Assembly: GCA_002336985.1 (NCBI GenBank)
Contig: DDFE01000197.1
Coordinates: 62,001 to 126,000, forward strand
Origin: Sphingomonadales bacterium UBA1936
Lineage (GTDB): Bacteria > Pseudomonadota > Alphaproteobacteria > Sphingomonadales > Sphingomonadaceae
Direction: 5' to 3'
Length of the DNA: 64,000 nt
Of the stretch, positions 16,901-24,918 are shown in pieces. The notes beneath the pieces were generated by a model that was not told the origin of the DNA, ran no database searches, and saw nothing but the letters and a program-made list of their open reading frames with translations. Position 1 is the stretch's first letter. Every line of letters begins with the position of its first letter. The position numbers were made by a program, and so were the translations under genes.

Positions 16901-17340
16901 CGATGCGTGCGGCACGCGGCGAAACGGTCGACCGCTGGACACCTGAGCTCAATATCGGAAGTCCGGGCGCGCTTCCCGCCGACTGGATCCCCGAAGCCGA
17001 CATCCGCCTGTCGCTCTATGTGCGGCTCGCAAGGCTCGAGACCGAGGCCGAACTCGACGCGTTCGAGGACGAGCTTACCGACCGGTTTGGCCCGCTTCCG
17101 CCAGCAGCGGAGACGCTGCTTGCCCGCGCCCGCATTCGCGTCGCGGCGCGCACGGTGGGCGTTGCCCGCATCGATGCGGGACCGGCGGCCATCGCGCTGA
17201 CGCCGCGCCCCGAGTTCGCAGCCGATGCCCGGTCGCTCGGTCTTGCCAAGAGCAAGGATCGGCTCGTGCTGAAGCATGCCACCGACGAAGCCCTGCGCAT
17301 CCCGCGCGTCCAGTCGCTCCTCGAGGCACTTGCCGCATGA
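13924..17340 (+). CDS. Mfd-type transcription-repair coupling helicase (divergent)
   Basis: 1138 residues with the domain order of Mfd: a UvrB-like N-terminal part (about 1-330), an RNA-polymerase-interacting CarD-like domain (about 460-525, GDVVIHEDHGVARVIGLE), the RecG-like translocase with Walker A GDVGYGKT (about 639-646), DEEQRFG (about 739), SATPIPRTL, and GRVGRSNRRGQ, then a C-terminal TRCF domain. Mfd displaces stalled RNA polymerase and recruits UvrA. The N-terminal 45 residues are Ser/Ala-rich, and Ala/Gly-rich inserts occur near 380-420. This divergence and the coupling to a PRC-barrel gene suggest a second, specialised Mfd paralogue rather than the housekeeping copy; that is inference. 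Confidence 0.88.
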   Translation: MSLAFAAFRIAAAVSSSASSASASSSAPLSDSKRDTGSASDTPASGTLSDCVCLADDEQQADALATMVAALLPDVPVVFLPSSDALPGDTAPPSPANSGMRVAALRRLRQAQQATDRRPIVLVLSGEAAARRYPAPGAFDAAPPRLAAGDVLDMTAFAATVAALGYIDDDRVDEPGEVALRGDVIDIFPADAGSPARIEIAEGRIAALRAYDPVSQRTTDDLETLEIGRASEPELGTPVPILDHLSAGLLMTIPKADHRRLRFVTLATDSATRAGTTPDTVDDDLWRGTIAAWSEMDLGAPEADVPRFAETRAPLAALATFVRPYLAEGRTLVLAGHRRDLRFLRARVARKLALDLPELEGLAAIAALTARNIPGGPRKTGSRAKARSQAAAGATAGASADPGAGDGGGGAAGMLAMPCDAGFVDAERVVVAAADVLGSRALRDDGPATTTPAWTVAAADIRCGDVVIHEDHGVARVIGLEPGPVSAGMAAGQDRPRSLALGEPPPEGLRGAAAANTTTEMIALEFAKGGRRLVAVDDADRLWRYGADADAVALDSLDGGSWEKRRATIAAAIAESAEGLAALAAERATLKAAVIDPDPAAYEAFANGFAFNETADQARAIAAVRDDLASGKPMDRLVVGDVGYGKTEVALRAAALTALAGYQVIVAAPTTVLVRQHLESFRKRFAGTGIGVAALSRLSTAAEKKAVKAGLADGTVGIVIGTGAVMAKDISYKALSLVVIDEEQRFGAADKARLRGVGETHLLTLSATPIPRTLQMALVGLQQVSTIATPPARRQPIRTSLDSPDDGRLRTALLREKSRGGQSFVVVPHIEDMAAVATLLRRVVPDLTVVEAHGKMAAGGIDAAMVGFADGDGDILLATNIIEAGLDVPRANTMIVWRADRFGLAQLHQLRGRVGRSNRRGQVVLLTESEGAIAERTLKRLRTLAAFDRLGAGFDISARDLDMRGGGDLLGDTQAGHARLIGTDLYQHLLGQAMRAARGETVDRWTPELNIGSPGALPADWIPEADIRLSLYVRLARLETEAELDAFEDELTDRFGPLPPAAETLLARARIRVAARTVGVARIDAGPAAIALTPRPEFAADARSLGLAKSKDRLVLKHATDEALRIPRVQSLLEALAA

Positions 17341-17484
17341 TCCGTCCGGCAGCCTGCACAGGCCACAACATGGCCGACGCCTCGGCGCGGAACGTCTTTT
17401 CTTTCAGGCGATTGACGCCCGAAACGGCCACGCCGTGCGAAGCGGCGGCTGCCCTGACCTACCCCTTCAACCCGGAGAGAAATC

Positions 17485-18069
17485 ATGGCCCAGACTGACA
17501 CGACCGACACCAAGTCGCAGAGCGACGCGCCTGCCGGAGGATCCGCGCGCGATGCCGCATCGAGCCACCATGACGCGACGACGCCGCGCACGCTCGTGCC
17601 CCAGTTCGCGCTCGATGCGGCGGACGCGCGCATCGCCACCTGGTCGGGTGCGATCGTCGATGCCGCCGACACGATCGAGCGGCTGGTCGCGTCGGAATCG
17701 CTGCCGGTCCCCGACACCGTGCGCGAGCTCGCCACGGCGACCACCCAGAAGTTGCGCAGCCTCGGCGCCCAGTCGGGCGAGATCGACGCCGCCGAGCTCG
17801 TGAGCGGCCTGCAGCGCCGGGCCGCGGCGCATCCGGCGGCCTCGATCGGCATCGGCGCCGCGATCGGTGCGACGCTTGCGACGCTGCTGGTCCGGCTCGG
17901 GACCGCCGCCCCGGCGGGCAGCGGCGCGTCCGGTAAAACCGGCACGGCGACATCGAGCGGTCGCCGCAACCAGGGATCGGGCGCCGGTGGCCGGCGCGAG
18001 TCCGACGAAGAGACAGGGAACGGCACCGCGGCAGGCGCAACCAAGCCGAAATCGTCCGGCAACCGCTGA
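17485..18069 (+). CDS. DUF883-like membrane-associated protein
   Basis: 194 residues with GGAGAG ahead of the ATG. The N-terminal 35 residues are polar; a helical region (about 36-110) with FALDAADARIATWSGAIVDAAD leads to one hydrophobic Gly/Ala-rich segment (about 112-135) and a disordered, basic C-terminus. The layout resembles ElaB/DUF883-type ribosome- or membrane-associated stress proteins, but similarity is weak. It lies between the Mfd-type gene and the UVR gene, all on the same strand. Confidence 0.7.
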   Translation: MAQTDTTDTKSQSDAPAGGSARDAASSHHDATTPRTLVPQFALDAADARIATWSGAIVDAADTIERLVASESLPVPDTVRELATATTQKLRSLGAQSGEIDAAELVSGLQRRAAAHPAASIGIGAAIGATLATLLVRLGTAAPAGSGASGKTGTATSSGRRNQGSGAGGRRESDEETGNGTAAGATKPKSSGNR

Positions 18070-18082
18070 GCGGCCCGGCGGC

Positions 18083-18376
18083 ATGGTGAACACGCTCGCG
18101 GACCTCCATGCGGCGATGGAGGCAGCGGCTGCGCGCGACGATTATGAGGAAGCGGTGCGGTTACGCGACCGCATCAGCCTCATCCGTGCGGCGGGCGGAC
18201 AGGTCGACGATCCCGGCTTCGACGCCGCAGGCCTGACGCGCCAGCAGCCGGGCGCCATGGGGCTCGGGACCAGCCAGCAGCGGGTGACACCGCCGCCGGG
18301 CTGGTCGCCGCCGCGCAAGCCCGACCCCATGACGCGCGAAGCAGGACGGCGGCGCGGGCGCCGCCCATCCGGATGA
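18083..18376 (+). CDS. UvrB/UvrC-motif small protein
   Basis: 97 residues from the ATG at 18083. An N-terminal UVR motif (LHAAMEAAAARDDYEEAVRLRDRI) is the helical hairpin by which UvrB and UvrC contact each other. The rest has QQPGAMGLGTSQQRV and KPDPMT, a tail I associate with a sphingomonad family of unannotated UVR proteins. A role in binding UvrB/UvrC, or in protein quality control as for McsA, is possible. Its position behind an Mfd-type gene supports a nucleotide-excision-repair context. Confidence 0.82.
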   Translation: MVNTLADLHAAMEAAAARDDYEEAVRLRDRISLIRAAGGQVDDPGFDAAGLTRQQPGAMGLGTSQQRVTPPPGWSPPRKPDPMTREAGRRRGRRPSG

Positions 18377-18443
18377 TAAGGCTCTGCCGGGCGCGCGCCC
18401 GGCCAGGCGTTGCACGCTGAAATCGATCGAGGAGGACAACGAT

Positions 18444-18587
18444 ATGTCGGAAGAAAAGGGCCATGGCAGCGCTGCCGCGAAACGGGCCAATGCAAAGGCC
18501 GCGAAGGAAGGCGTCAAGAACCCGCGCAAGTCCTCGGCCGCCCAGGCCGAGCTCGGGAAGAAGGGCGGCAGGACCGCGAAACACTGA
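18444..18587 (+). CDS. 47-residue basic KGG-like protein
   Basis: Short protein with GGAGGA about 10 bases before the ATG. It is Lys/Ala-rich, begins MSEEKGHGSAAAKRA and ends KKGGRTAKH, resembling KGG-repeat stress proteins. No membrane segment. Too short for firm family assignment, but the strong ribosome site and biased composition argue that it is real. Confidence 0.65.
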   Translation: MSEEKGHGSAAAKRANAKAAKEGVKNPRKSSAAQAELGKKGGRTAKH

Positions 18588-18671
18588 ACATCGACGCGCG
18601 GACACGCCCGGCTTCCGGGCCGGTGTCGCACAGGCGACCGACCGCGTTAAAAAGCCCGGGCCAGTCCGGCC

Positions 18672-21605
18672 TTATTCCATGACGGTGCGGATGCGGTCGG
18701 CAAGTTCGTCCATCGCGAACGGCTTGGTGACCAGCGCCATATTCGGCGCGAGCTGGCCGTTGCCGATCACGGCATTCTCGGCATAGCCGGTGATGAAAAG
18801 GACGCGCAGCTGCGGGATAAGGCCGAGCGCGGCATCGGCGACCTGCCGCCCGTTCATGCCGCCGGGCAGTCCGACGTCCGTGATCAGCAGGTCGATCCCC
18901 TGCCGCGCCTGCAGCACCTTCATCGCCGAGGGACCATCGGCGGCCTCGAGCACGTCGAACCCCATGTCCTCGGCGATCTCGACAACGAGCATCCGCACGG
19001 TCGGCTCGTCGTCCACGACGAGCACGGTGCCGACGCTGCCGACGCCGACCGGTCCGTAATTCGGGGTGGCGAGCGTCTCGAGCGTGTCGCCCTCCCTTTC
19101 CAGCGCGATATGGCGCGGCAGGTAGATGCACATGGTCGTTCCCATGCCGACCTCGGTATAGATGCGCACCTGTCCGCCCGACTGACGCGCGAACCCGTAG
19201 ATCATCGAGAGGCCGAGCCCGGTGCCCTCGCCCATCGGCTTGGTCGTGAAAAACGGATCGAAGGCATGGGTCGCGACATCGGTCGTCATGCCGGTGCCGG
19301 TGTCGGTCACGCAGATCGAGACATATTGGCCGGGGTCGAGATCGCGCTCGCGTGCCGCGCGATCGTCGAGCCATTTGTTCGCGGTCTCGATGGTGATCCG
19401 CCCGCCGTCGGGCATGGCGTCGCGCGCGTTGATGCAAAGGTTGAGGATCGCGTTCTCGAGCTGGTTGGGATCGACCAGCGTCGGCCACAGCCCCGCCTTG
19501 CCCACAGTCTCGACCGTGACCTCGGGACCGACGGTGCGGCGGATCAGCTCCTCGATGCCATAGACGAGGCGGTTGACGTCGGTGGGCTTGGGATCGAGCG
19601 TCTGGCGCCGCGAGAAGGCGAGCAGCCGGTGCGTGAGCGCCGCCGCCCGGCGCACCGCGCCCTGCGCCGCCATCTGGTATTTCTCGAGGTCGTTCACCCG
19701 GCCCTGCCGGATGCGCATCTGCATCATCTCGAGCGCGCCCGAGATGCCCGTCAAGAGATTGTTGAAGTCGTGCGCGAGCCCGCCGGTCAGCTGACCGACC
19801 GCTTCCATCTTCTGGCTCTGGCGCAGCGCTTCCTCGATTCGCTCGCGCTCGGCGTTCGTCGCCTCGACTTCCTCGACGAGCCGCTGGCGCTCCTGCTCGA
19901 GCTGGCGCTCGACCGCCTTGCGCGCCGACACGTCGAGCATCGCGCCGACCATGCGCAGCGGCGCTCCCTCGTCATCGCGGATGACATAACCGCGGTCGAG
20001 GATATCGGCATAGCTGCCGTCCGCGCGCCGGAACCGGTATTCGTCGTTCCAGTCATGCCCACCACCATCGACGACCGCATGGATGCTTGCGTCGATCCGG
20101 GCGCGGTCGTCCTCATGGATCTGGCCGATCCACCATTCGCCGGTCGGTTCGACGTCTTCGGGCGCATGGCCATAGGACGCCTCGAGCGCCCCGTTCCAGA
20201 TCACGTGGTTGTTGCGGAAGTCCCAGTCCCAGATCGCGTCGTTGGTGGCCCGGCCCGCCAGCCGCAGCCGTTCGCCGGTCTCGCGCAGCTCGGCGAGCGC
20301 GATCCGCTCGCGGGTCACATCCTGCACGGTGCCTATCAGCCGGACGGGCGTATCGCCCTCGAAGAATGCCAGGCCATGCGCGCTGACATGGCGCAGCACG
20401 CCGTCCTCGATGCCGATGGTGCGGTAATCGGTTTCGAAGCGGTGGTGGCCCGCCGGATCGAGCGACGCGGCGACAGCCGCATCGGCGTGTGCGAGATCAT
20501 CGGGATGGAGGCCGGCGAGGAACGCGCTTTCATAGGTGACCGGCACGCCCGGCGACAGGCCGAACAGGGCACGGCAGCGATCGTCCCACGACAATGTGCC
20601 TTCGCGCGGCCGGTAGTCGAACCGCCCGAGTTCGGCGGCGCGGGCGGCAAGCTCGAGTTCCTCGCGGCTCGCCTCGAGCGCGCGTTCTGTCGTCTGCCGT
20701 TCGGTCAGATCATAGAACAGGATCGCGACATGATTGAGCTTCGGATCGTCGACGCGATAGGCCTGGACCATGTACCAGCGGTCGTCGAGCGCCTGTGCCG
20801 GCAGCTCGACCCGCTCGGAGACGCCGGTTTTCGCGACCCGGCCGTAGAGGTCGACCCAGTGTCGCTCATGGTTCGGGGCGATGTCGCGCATCCAGCGGCC
20901 GACGACATTCTCGAGACCGGTATAGGGCGTGAACGAGGCATTGACCTCGAGGAACCTATAGTCGGTCGGCGCGCCGGCTGCGTCGAACGCGACCTCGACG
21001 ACGCAGAAGCCGGCGTCGACGGCGTCGAACAGCGAGCGGTAGCGCTGCTCGCTCGCGCGTAATGCGGCCTCGCTGCGCGCACGGTCGACGGCTTCGCGTG
21101 TCCTGAGCGCCACCTCCTCGACGAGCGACAGTTCGGCCTCGCTCCAGGTCCGCGGCGTGTCCACTTCGAGACAGAGCACGCTTTCGAGAATGCCGTCGCG
21201 CAGGACCGGCGACACGACCAGCGCAGCGCCGGGACCATCGGCTCCGCCGCGCGCGCGGCGCGCATCGACGAAGCGGCCGTCCTGTGCGGTATCCGCGACG
21301 ACCAGCGTCTTTCCGTCGCGCAGCGTCTCGAGCACGGCGCCGGGCAGCAGCGACGCCGCCGTTGCCTCTCCCTCGTCGAAGGCCCTGTCCGCCTGCCAGT
21401 CGGCCTCGATCCTGAGCGACGTACTGTCGTCGGAAAGACCGGCAAAGCTGCATCGGCGCACGCCGAGCTCGGCCCCGAGCATCCGCGCCGCCTTGGCGAG
21501 GATCTGCCCGGGCTGGTCGATGCCGCGCAAGGCATCGAGCAATGTCAGCTGGAACGCCTGACGCGCGAGCAATTGCTCGCGGCTCAGCTGTTCGGAACGC
21601 GGCAT
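18672..21605 (-). CDS. Hybrid sensor histidine kinase (GAF-PAS-PAS-PAS-HisKA-HATPase-REC)
   Basis: 977-residue cytoplasmic hybrid kinase. A GAF domain (about 20-165) is followed by three PAS/PAC modules (about 185-305, 315-435 and 445-565), a coiled coil, a HisKA box LTGGLAHDFNNLLTGISG (phospho-His about 620), an HATPase domain (NLCINARDAMPDGG, DTGTGM, GEGTGLGLSM) and a C-terminal receiver (VLVVDDEPTVR, phospho-Asp in LLITDVGLPGG). It has no transmembrane helix. The H-box type (HDFNNLL) is common in alphaproteobacterial hybrid kinases. It stands alone and no phosphotransfer partner is adjacent; signal and output are unknown. Confidence 0.93.
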   Translation of the reverse strand: MPRSEQLSREQLLARQAFQLTLLDALRGIDQPGQILAKAARMLGAELGVRRCSFAGLSDDSTSLRIEADWQADRAFDEGEATAASLLPGAVLETLRDGKTLVVADTAQDGRFVDARRARGGADGPGAALVVSPVLRDGILESVLCLEVDTPRTWSEAELSLVEEVALRTREAVDRARSEAALRASEQRYRSLFDAVDAGFCVVEVAFDAAGAPTDYRFLEVNASFTPYTGLENVVGRWMRDIAPNHERHWVDLYGRVAKTGVSERVELPAQALDDRWYMVQAYRVDDPKLNHVAILFYDLTERQTTERALEASREELELAARAAELGRFDYRPREGTLSWDDRCRALFGLSPGVPVTYESAFLAGLHPDDLAHADAAVAASLDPAGHHRFETDYRTIGIEDGVLRHVSAHGLAFFEGDTPVRLIGTVQDVTRERIALAELRETGERLRLAGRATNDAIWDWDFRNNHVIWNGALEASYGHAPEDVEPTGEWWIGQIHEDDRARIDASIHAVVDGGGHDWNDEYRFRRADGSYADILDRGYVIRDDEGAPLRMVGAMLDVSARKAVERQLEQERQRLVEEVEATNAERERIEEALRQSQKMEAVGQLTGGLAHDFNNLLTGISGALEMMQMRIRQGRVNDLEKYQMAAQGAVRRAAALTHRLLAFSRRQTLDPKPTDVNRLVYGIEELIRRTVGPEVTVETVGKAGLWPTLVDPNQLENAILNLCINARDAMPDGGRITIETANKWLDDRAARERDLDPGQYVSICVTDTGTGMTTDVATHAFDPFFTTKPMGEGTGLGLSMIYGFARQSGGQVRIYTEVGMGTTMCIYLPRHIALEREGDTLETLATPNYGPVGVGSVGTVLVVDDEPTVRMLVVEIAEDMGFDVLEAADGPSAMKVLQARQGIDLLITDVGLPGGMNGRQVADAALGLIPQLRVLFITGYAENAVIGNGQLAPNMALVTKPFAMDELADRIRTVME

Positions 21606-21837
21606 TGTCCTCTACCCCTTCAAATCCACATCGTCGCGAAGACGCGGCACCTGGCCCCGGCTGCCTGCGTCCTGTCGTTCCGGCGCCTTTGACAACACCA
21701 TCCCCCAGAACCCGACGCCAAGGGCTTTCGTTCCCGCGCCCGGGCATACCCGCCCAAAATTAACCCCATGGCCCATCCGCTTAGCCGAACACCGCGCGGC
21801 GGCGGGCGCAAGCGCAAAGGAGCGCGCGGGAGGATTT

Positions 21838-21852
21838 GTTCTCCGATCGTTC
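21838..21852 (+). promoter_or_regulatory. LexA (SOS) box upstream of dinB
   Basis: GTTC-TCCGATC-GTTC is an exact match to the alphaproteobacterial LexA operator GTTC-N7-GTTC. It ends 21 bases before the dinB ATG at 21874, so LexA bound here would block the promoter or early transcription. Confidence 0.85.
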
Positions 21853-21873
21853 TCATTGTACGAGGGCCGGGCA

Positions 21874-22950
21874 ATGACCGCCGTGCGCAAGATCATCCAT
21901 GTCGATATGGACGCCTTCTTCGCGAGCGTCGAACAACGCGACAATCCCCAGTTACGCGGCAGGCCGGTCGCGGTCGGCTATGGCGAGCGGCGCGGCGTAG
22001 TCGCCGCTGCCAGCTACGAGGCCCGTACCTTCGGCGTGCGGAGCGCCCTGCCATCGGTGACGGCGCTGCGGCGCTGTCCCGATCTGGTGTTCGTGGCGCC
22101 GCGGTTCGAGGTCTATCGCGCGGTCTCGGCACAGATCCACAGCGTGTTCGCCCGCTTCACCGACCTGATCCAGCCGCTGTCGCTCGACGAGGCCTATCTC
22201 GACGTGACGGCCGACATCCAGGCGATCGGCAGCGCCTGGAAGACCGCCAAGGCGATCCGGCAGCAGATCTTCGCCGAAACCGGGCTCACCGCCTCGGCGG
22301 GCATTTCCTACAACAAGTTCCTCGCCAAGCTCGCGAGCGACCAGAACAAGCCCGACGGTCAGTTCGCGGTGACACCCGACATGGGGCCGGCCTGGGTCGA
22401 GACCCTGCCAGTGAATCGGTTCCACGGCGTCGGACCGGTGACCGCGGCGAAGATGGAGCGGCTCGGCATCCTGACGGGGGCCGACCTGCGCGCCCAGCCG
22501 CTCGACGCCTTGCGAAAGCATTTCGGCAGCGCGGCCGAATGGTATCATGCCGTTGCCCGCGGCATCGACGACCGACCGGTCAACCCGAACCGCGTCCGCA
22601 AGTCTTCGGGCTCGGAGACGACGTTCGGCGAAGACCTGACCGATGCCGATGCGATCACCGCGCAGCTGCTGCGCATGGCCGACGATGTCTGGACCTGGTG
22701 CGCGGACAAGCAACGGTTCGGGCGCACCGCCACGATCAAGATCAAGTTCGCCGATTTCCAGCAGATCACCCGCGCCCGCAGCATCGCCACTGCGACCAAC
22801 AGCCGCGAAACGCTGCATGGGCTCGTCCGCACGCTTGCCGCAACCGTGCTCCCACCGGAAAAACCCATAAGGCTCGTCGGGGTCACGGTCTCGGGGTTCG
22901 ACGACCTGCGCGACGGGACGCCCGGCGACCTGCCGCTGCTCGATGCATGA
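21874..22950 (+). CDS. dinB: DNA polymerase IV (Y family)
   Basis: 358 residues, full length for DinB. Low-fidelity polymerase for lesion bypass. The N-terminal IIHVDMDAFFASVE gives the first catalytic Asp, PLSLDEAYLDVT gives the second acidic pair, and GISYNKFLAKLASD and HGVGPVTAAKMERLGI (helix-hairpin-helix) are typical; the little-finger domain follows from about 230. The ATG at 21874 is preferred over a TTG at 21856 that adds six non-conserved residues. The LexA box just upstream indicates SOS induction. There is no C-terminal clamp-binding peptide I can be sure of. Confidence 0.96.
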   Translation: MTAVRKIIHVDMDAFFASVEQRDNPQLRGRPVAVGYGERRGVVAAASYEARTFGVRSALPSVTALRRCPDLVFVAPRFEVYRAVSAQIHSVFARFTDLIQPLSLDEAYLDVTADIQAIGSAWKTAKAIRQQIFAETGLTASAGISYNKFLAKLASDQNKPDGQFAVTPDMGPAWVETLPVNRFHGVGPVTAAKMERLGILTGADLRAQPLDALRKHFGSAAEWYHAVARGIDDRPVNPNRVRKSSGSETTFGEDLTDADAITAQLLRMADDVWTWCADKQRFGRTATIKIKFADFQQITRARSIATATNSRETLHGLVRTLAATVLPPEKPIRLVGVTVSGFDDLRDGTPGDLPLLDA

Positions 22951-23009
22951 CCCGGCCGCCTGACGGCCGCATGGCCGCGCAGGCGCCCCAGATGACCTCG
23001 CCGCATGCC

Positions 23010-23105
23010 TCACCCCGCCTTGCGCCGGATCGACCAGATGAGCGTCGATATGCTCGTGATAACCGCCGCCAGCGCGAACAGCGCCCCTGCATCCACCTGA
23101 ACCAT
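23010..23105 (-). CDS. 31-residue single-TM microprotein
   Basis: Very short protein MVQVDAGALFALAAVITS followed by ISTLIWSIRRKAG: one hydrophobic helix (about 8-26) and a positively charged C-terminal end, which predicts an N-out membrane topology. A strong GGAGG five bases before the ATG at 23105 supports translation. Function unknown. Confidence 0.6.
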   Translation of the reverse strand: MVQVDAGALFALAAVITSISTLIWSIRRKAG

Positions 23106-23302
23106 ATCCACCTCCAGAGCGAATCGCGTACCTATATGGTTCGCTGTAGGACAGGCTTTTCTTTCCGCGGCGCGTGTACCATTAGCGCCGTCAGTGCCAT
23201 GCCAAGTCAATATGGGCGATTCCGGGCAACCGCTGCGCGCCTCGGGAGTTGCGTGGCAACACGCGCGTGACACCGCCGGTCATGCTCGACTAGGAGCCGG
23301 TC

Positions 23303-23503
23303 ATGGCACAGGGTGAGCGATACCGGTTGAGCGGACGGCTGATGGAAGCCAAGCGCGGCCTCGTCCTCGAGATCGACGACGGCGGCGTCTATGCGCTCGA
23401 CGCCGACCCGGCGGCACGCGACCTGCTCGGGCTTCGCGTAACCGTCGAAGGCATCCGCCGCGGCTTCGACCGGATCGACGTCGAGTGGATCGGCCGCGCC
23501 TGA
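23303..23503 (+). CDS. DUF5818 small protein
   Basis: 66 residues matching DUF5818, a small beta-rich domain: RYRLSGRLMEAKRGLVLEI, then GGVYALDA and LRVTVEGIRRGFDRIDVEWI. Members are common in sphingomonads and unstudied. There is no signal peptide. It is monocistronic. Confidence 0.8.
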   Translation: MAQGERYRLSGRLMEAKRGLVLEIDDGGVYALDADPAARDLLGLRVTVEGIRRGFDRIDVEWIGRA

Positions 23504-23612
23504 ACGCAGCGCCCAGGTCTCTGGTTCGTTAGCCGGTGCCCCCTGCCGCACAATCGCGCCTGCCACCGTCTCCCCGATTGCCGCATCGCTCCCGGCGCGC
23601 CACAAGCGCGGC

Positions 23613-24530
23613 ATGAAAATCGCGTCGATCCTCCCCGCCGCCCTGCTGATTGCGCTCGCGAGCTGCACGGCCTCCGACCGGGCGCCGCGCCTGCCATCGC
23701 CCGCTGCATCGACGACCGCCCGGCCCCTCACCCTCGCCAGCTGGAACCTCGAGTTTCTCGCCGAGCGGGATGGCATGGGCTGCGCACCCCGCACGCCGCA
23801 GGACTATGCCGCCATGCGCCGCATCGCCGACCGTCTCGACGCCGATGTGATCGCGTTCCAGGAAGCCGAGACGCCTGCCGCCGCCGCCCGCGTGTTCGAT
23901 CCCGCCCGCTACAGGATCGTGATGGAAGACCGTCCCGGTGCACCGAGCGGCAGCTGCGGCGGCGCACATGCCGACAAGGCGTTCATCCGCCAGGCGGTCG
24001 GGTTCGCGATCCGCAAGGAGATCGCCTTCGAACGCCATGCCGATGTAACGACGCTGATGCTCGGCAATCCCCAGTTGCGCTCCGGCGTGGACGTGACGCT
24101 CATGCCCAAAGGGCAGGCTCCGATCCGCCTGCTCGCCGTCCACCTCAAATCGGGCTGTTTCTCGGGCAATACGGCCGGCGCCTGCCCGACCCTGCTCGCG
24201 CAAATACCGGCGCTCGAAGCCTGGATCGATGCCGCAGCCCGCGGCCCGCTCCGCTTCGCCGTCATCGGCGACTGGAACCGCAGGCTCGCCAATGCGGGCG
24301 ACACGGTCTGGCGCGAGATCGACGACGGCGATCCGGCCAATGCCGACCTGCGCCTCGCCGATGACGGGATCAAACCGTCATGCGATCCGCGCTACGATGC
24401 CTTCATCGATCATATCGTCCTCGACCGGCGGGCCGGCCCGGCGATGCGGGCCTTCCGCGAGACGCCCTATGCGCCTGGCGAAGCGCATCATTCGGACCAT
24501 TGCCCAATCGCGGTGACCCTCGCGCCCTAG
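23613..24530 (+). CDS. Lipoprotein of the endonuclease/exonuclease/phosphatase family
   Basis: 305 residues. The start MKIASILPAALLIALASC carries a lipobox (LASC), so it is probably a lipid-anchored envelope protein. The EEP fold is shown by LASWNLEFL, the metal-binding Glu in VIAFQEAE, VHLKSGC, VIGDWNR and the terminal HSDHCPIA, which contain the catalytic Asp/Asn and His residues. Substrates of exported EEP proteins include extracellular DNA and phosphoesters. It has four or more cysteines that could pair in the periplasm. Confidence 0.88.
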   Translation: MKIASILPAALLIALASCTASDRAPRLPSPAASTTARPLTLASWNLEFLAERDGMGCAPRTPQDYAAMRRIADRLDADVIAFQEAETPAAAARVFDPARYRIVMEDRPGAPSGSCGGAHADKAFIRQAVGFAIRKEIAFERHADVTTLMLGNPQLRSGVDVTLMPKGQAPIRLLAVHLKSGCFSGNTAGACPTLLAQIPALEAWIDAAARGPLRFAVIGDWNRRLANAGDTVWREIDDGDPANADLRLADDGIKPSCDPRYDAFIDHIVLDRRAGPAMRAFRETPYAPGEAHHSDHCPIAVTLAP

Positions 24531-24578
24531 GGTCTCGGTTTCCGAGCGACGCTCCAACGCCGCTCCCGGCGCCATGCT

Positions 24579-24599
24579 GCGTGCCGCGTGCCGCGTGCC
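24579..24599. repeat. Three tandem copies of a 7-bp unit (GCGTGCC)
   Basis: Three perfect copies of GCGTGCC, followed by a partial fourth, lie at the junction between the EEP gene end and the M13 remnant, possibly marking the deletion join. Confidence 0.75.
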
Positions 24600-24619
24600 G
24601 CGTGCGGCTGGCCAACGCG

Positions 24620-24874
24620 CGGGCGCGACCGCCGCCCGCGCCCGTGCTCGCCGGGTTCACCGGCGACCAGCGCTTCTTCATGGCCTTTGCGCAGGTCTAT
24701 CGGAACAAGATGCGCGATGCCGCACTCGAGCGGCTGATCACGACCGATCCGCATACGCCGGGCGCCGTCCTGCCCAATGTCGTGCGCAATCTCGACAGCT
24801 GGTACACGGCGTTCGCGGTCAAGCCGGGGTCGCGCGCCTATCTGGCGCCGGGCGACCGGGTGCGCGTCTGGTAG
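24620..24874 (+). pseudogene. C-terminal remnant of an M13 (neprilysin/PepO) peptidase
   Basis: A fragment of about 80 residues, from PVLAGFTGDQRFFMAFAQVY to YLAPGDRVRVW, matches the C-terminus of M13 zinc metallopeptidases, including TDPHTPG and VVRNLDSWYTAF. The preceding 600 or so residues with the HExxH site are absent: upstream is the end of the EEP lipoprotein gene and a 7-bp tandem repeat. No start codon with a ribosome site fits, so this is a decayed remnant left by deletion. Confidence 0.75.
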
Positions 24875-24918
24875 CGGGGCGGCCGTCCGTTCCGCATGGG
24901 ACCGGATGCGGCTGGCCG

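Noticed and set aside
14776..17277. 833-residue open frame on the minus strand opposite the Mfd-type gene
   Set aside because: It lies antisense to a clear helicase, has Arg/Gly/Asp-rich composition and no domain; long antisense frames are expected at this GC content.
19110..21062. 650-residue plus-strand frame opposite the hybrid kinase
   Set aside because: Antisense shadow without ribosome site or domain, against a kinase with every motif intact.
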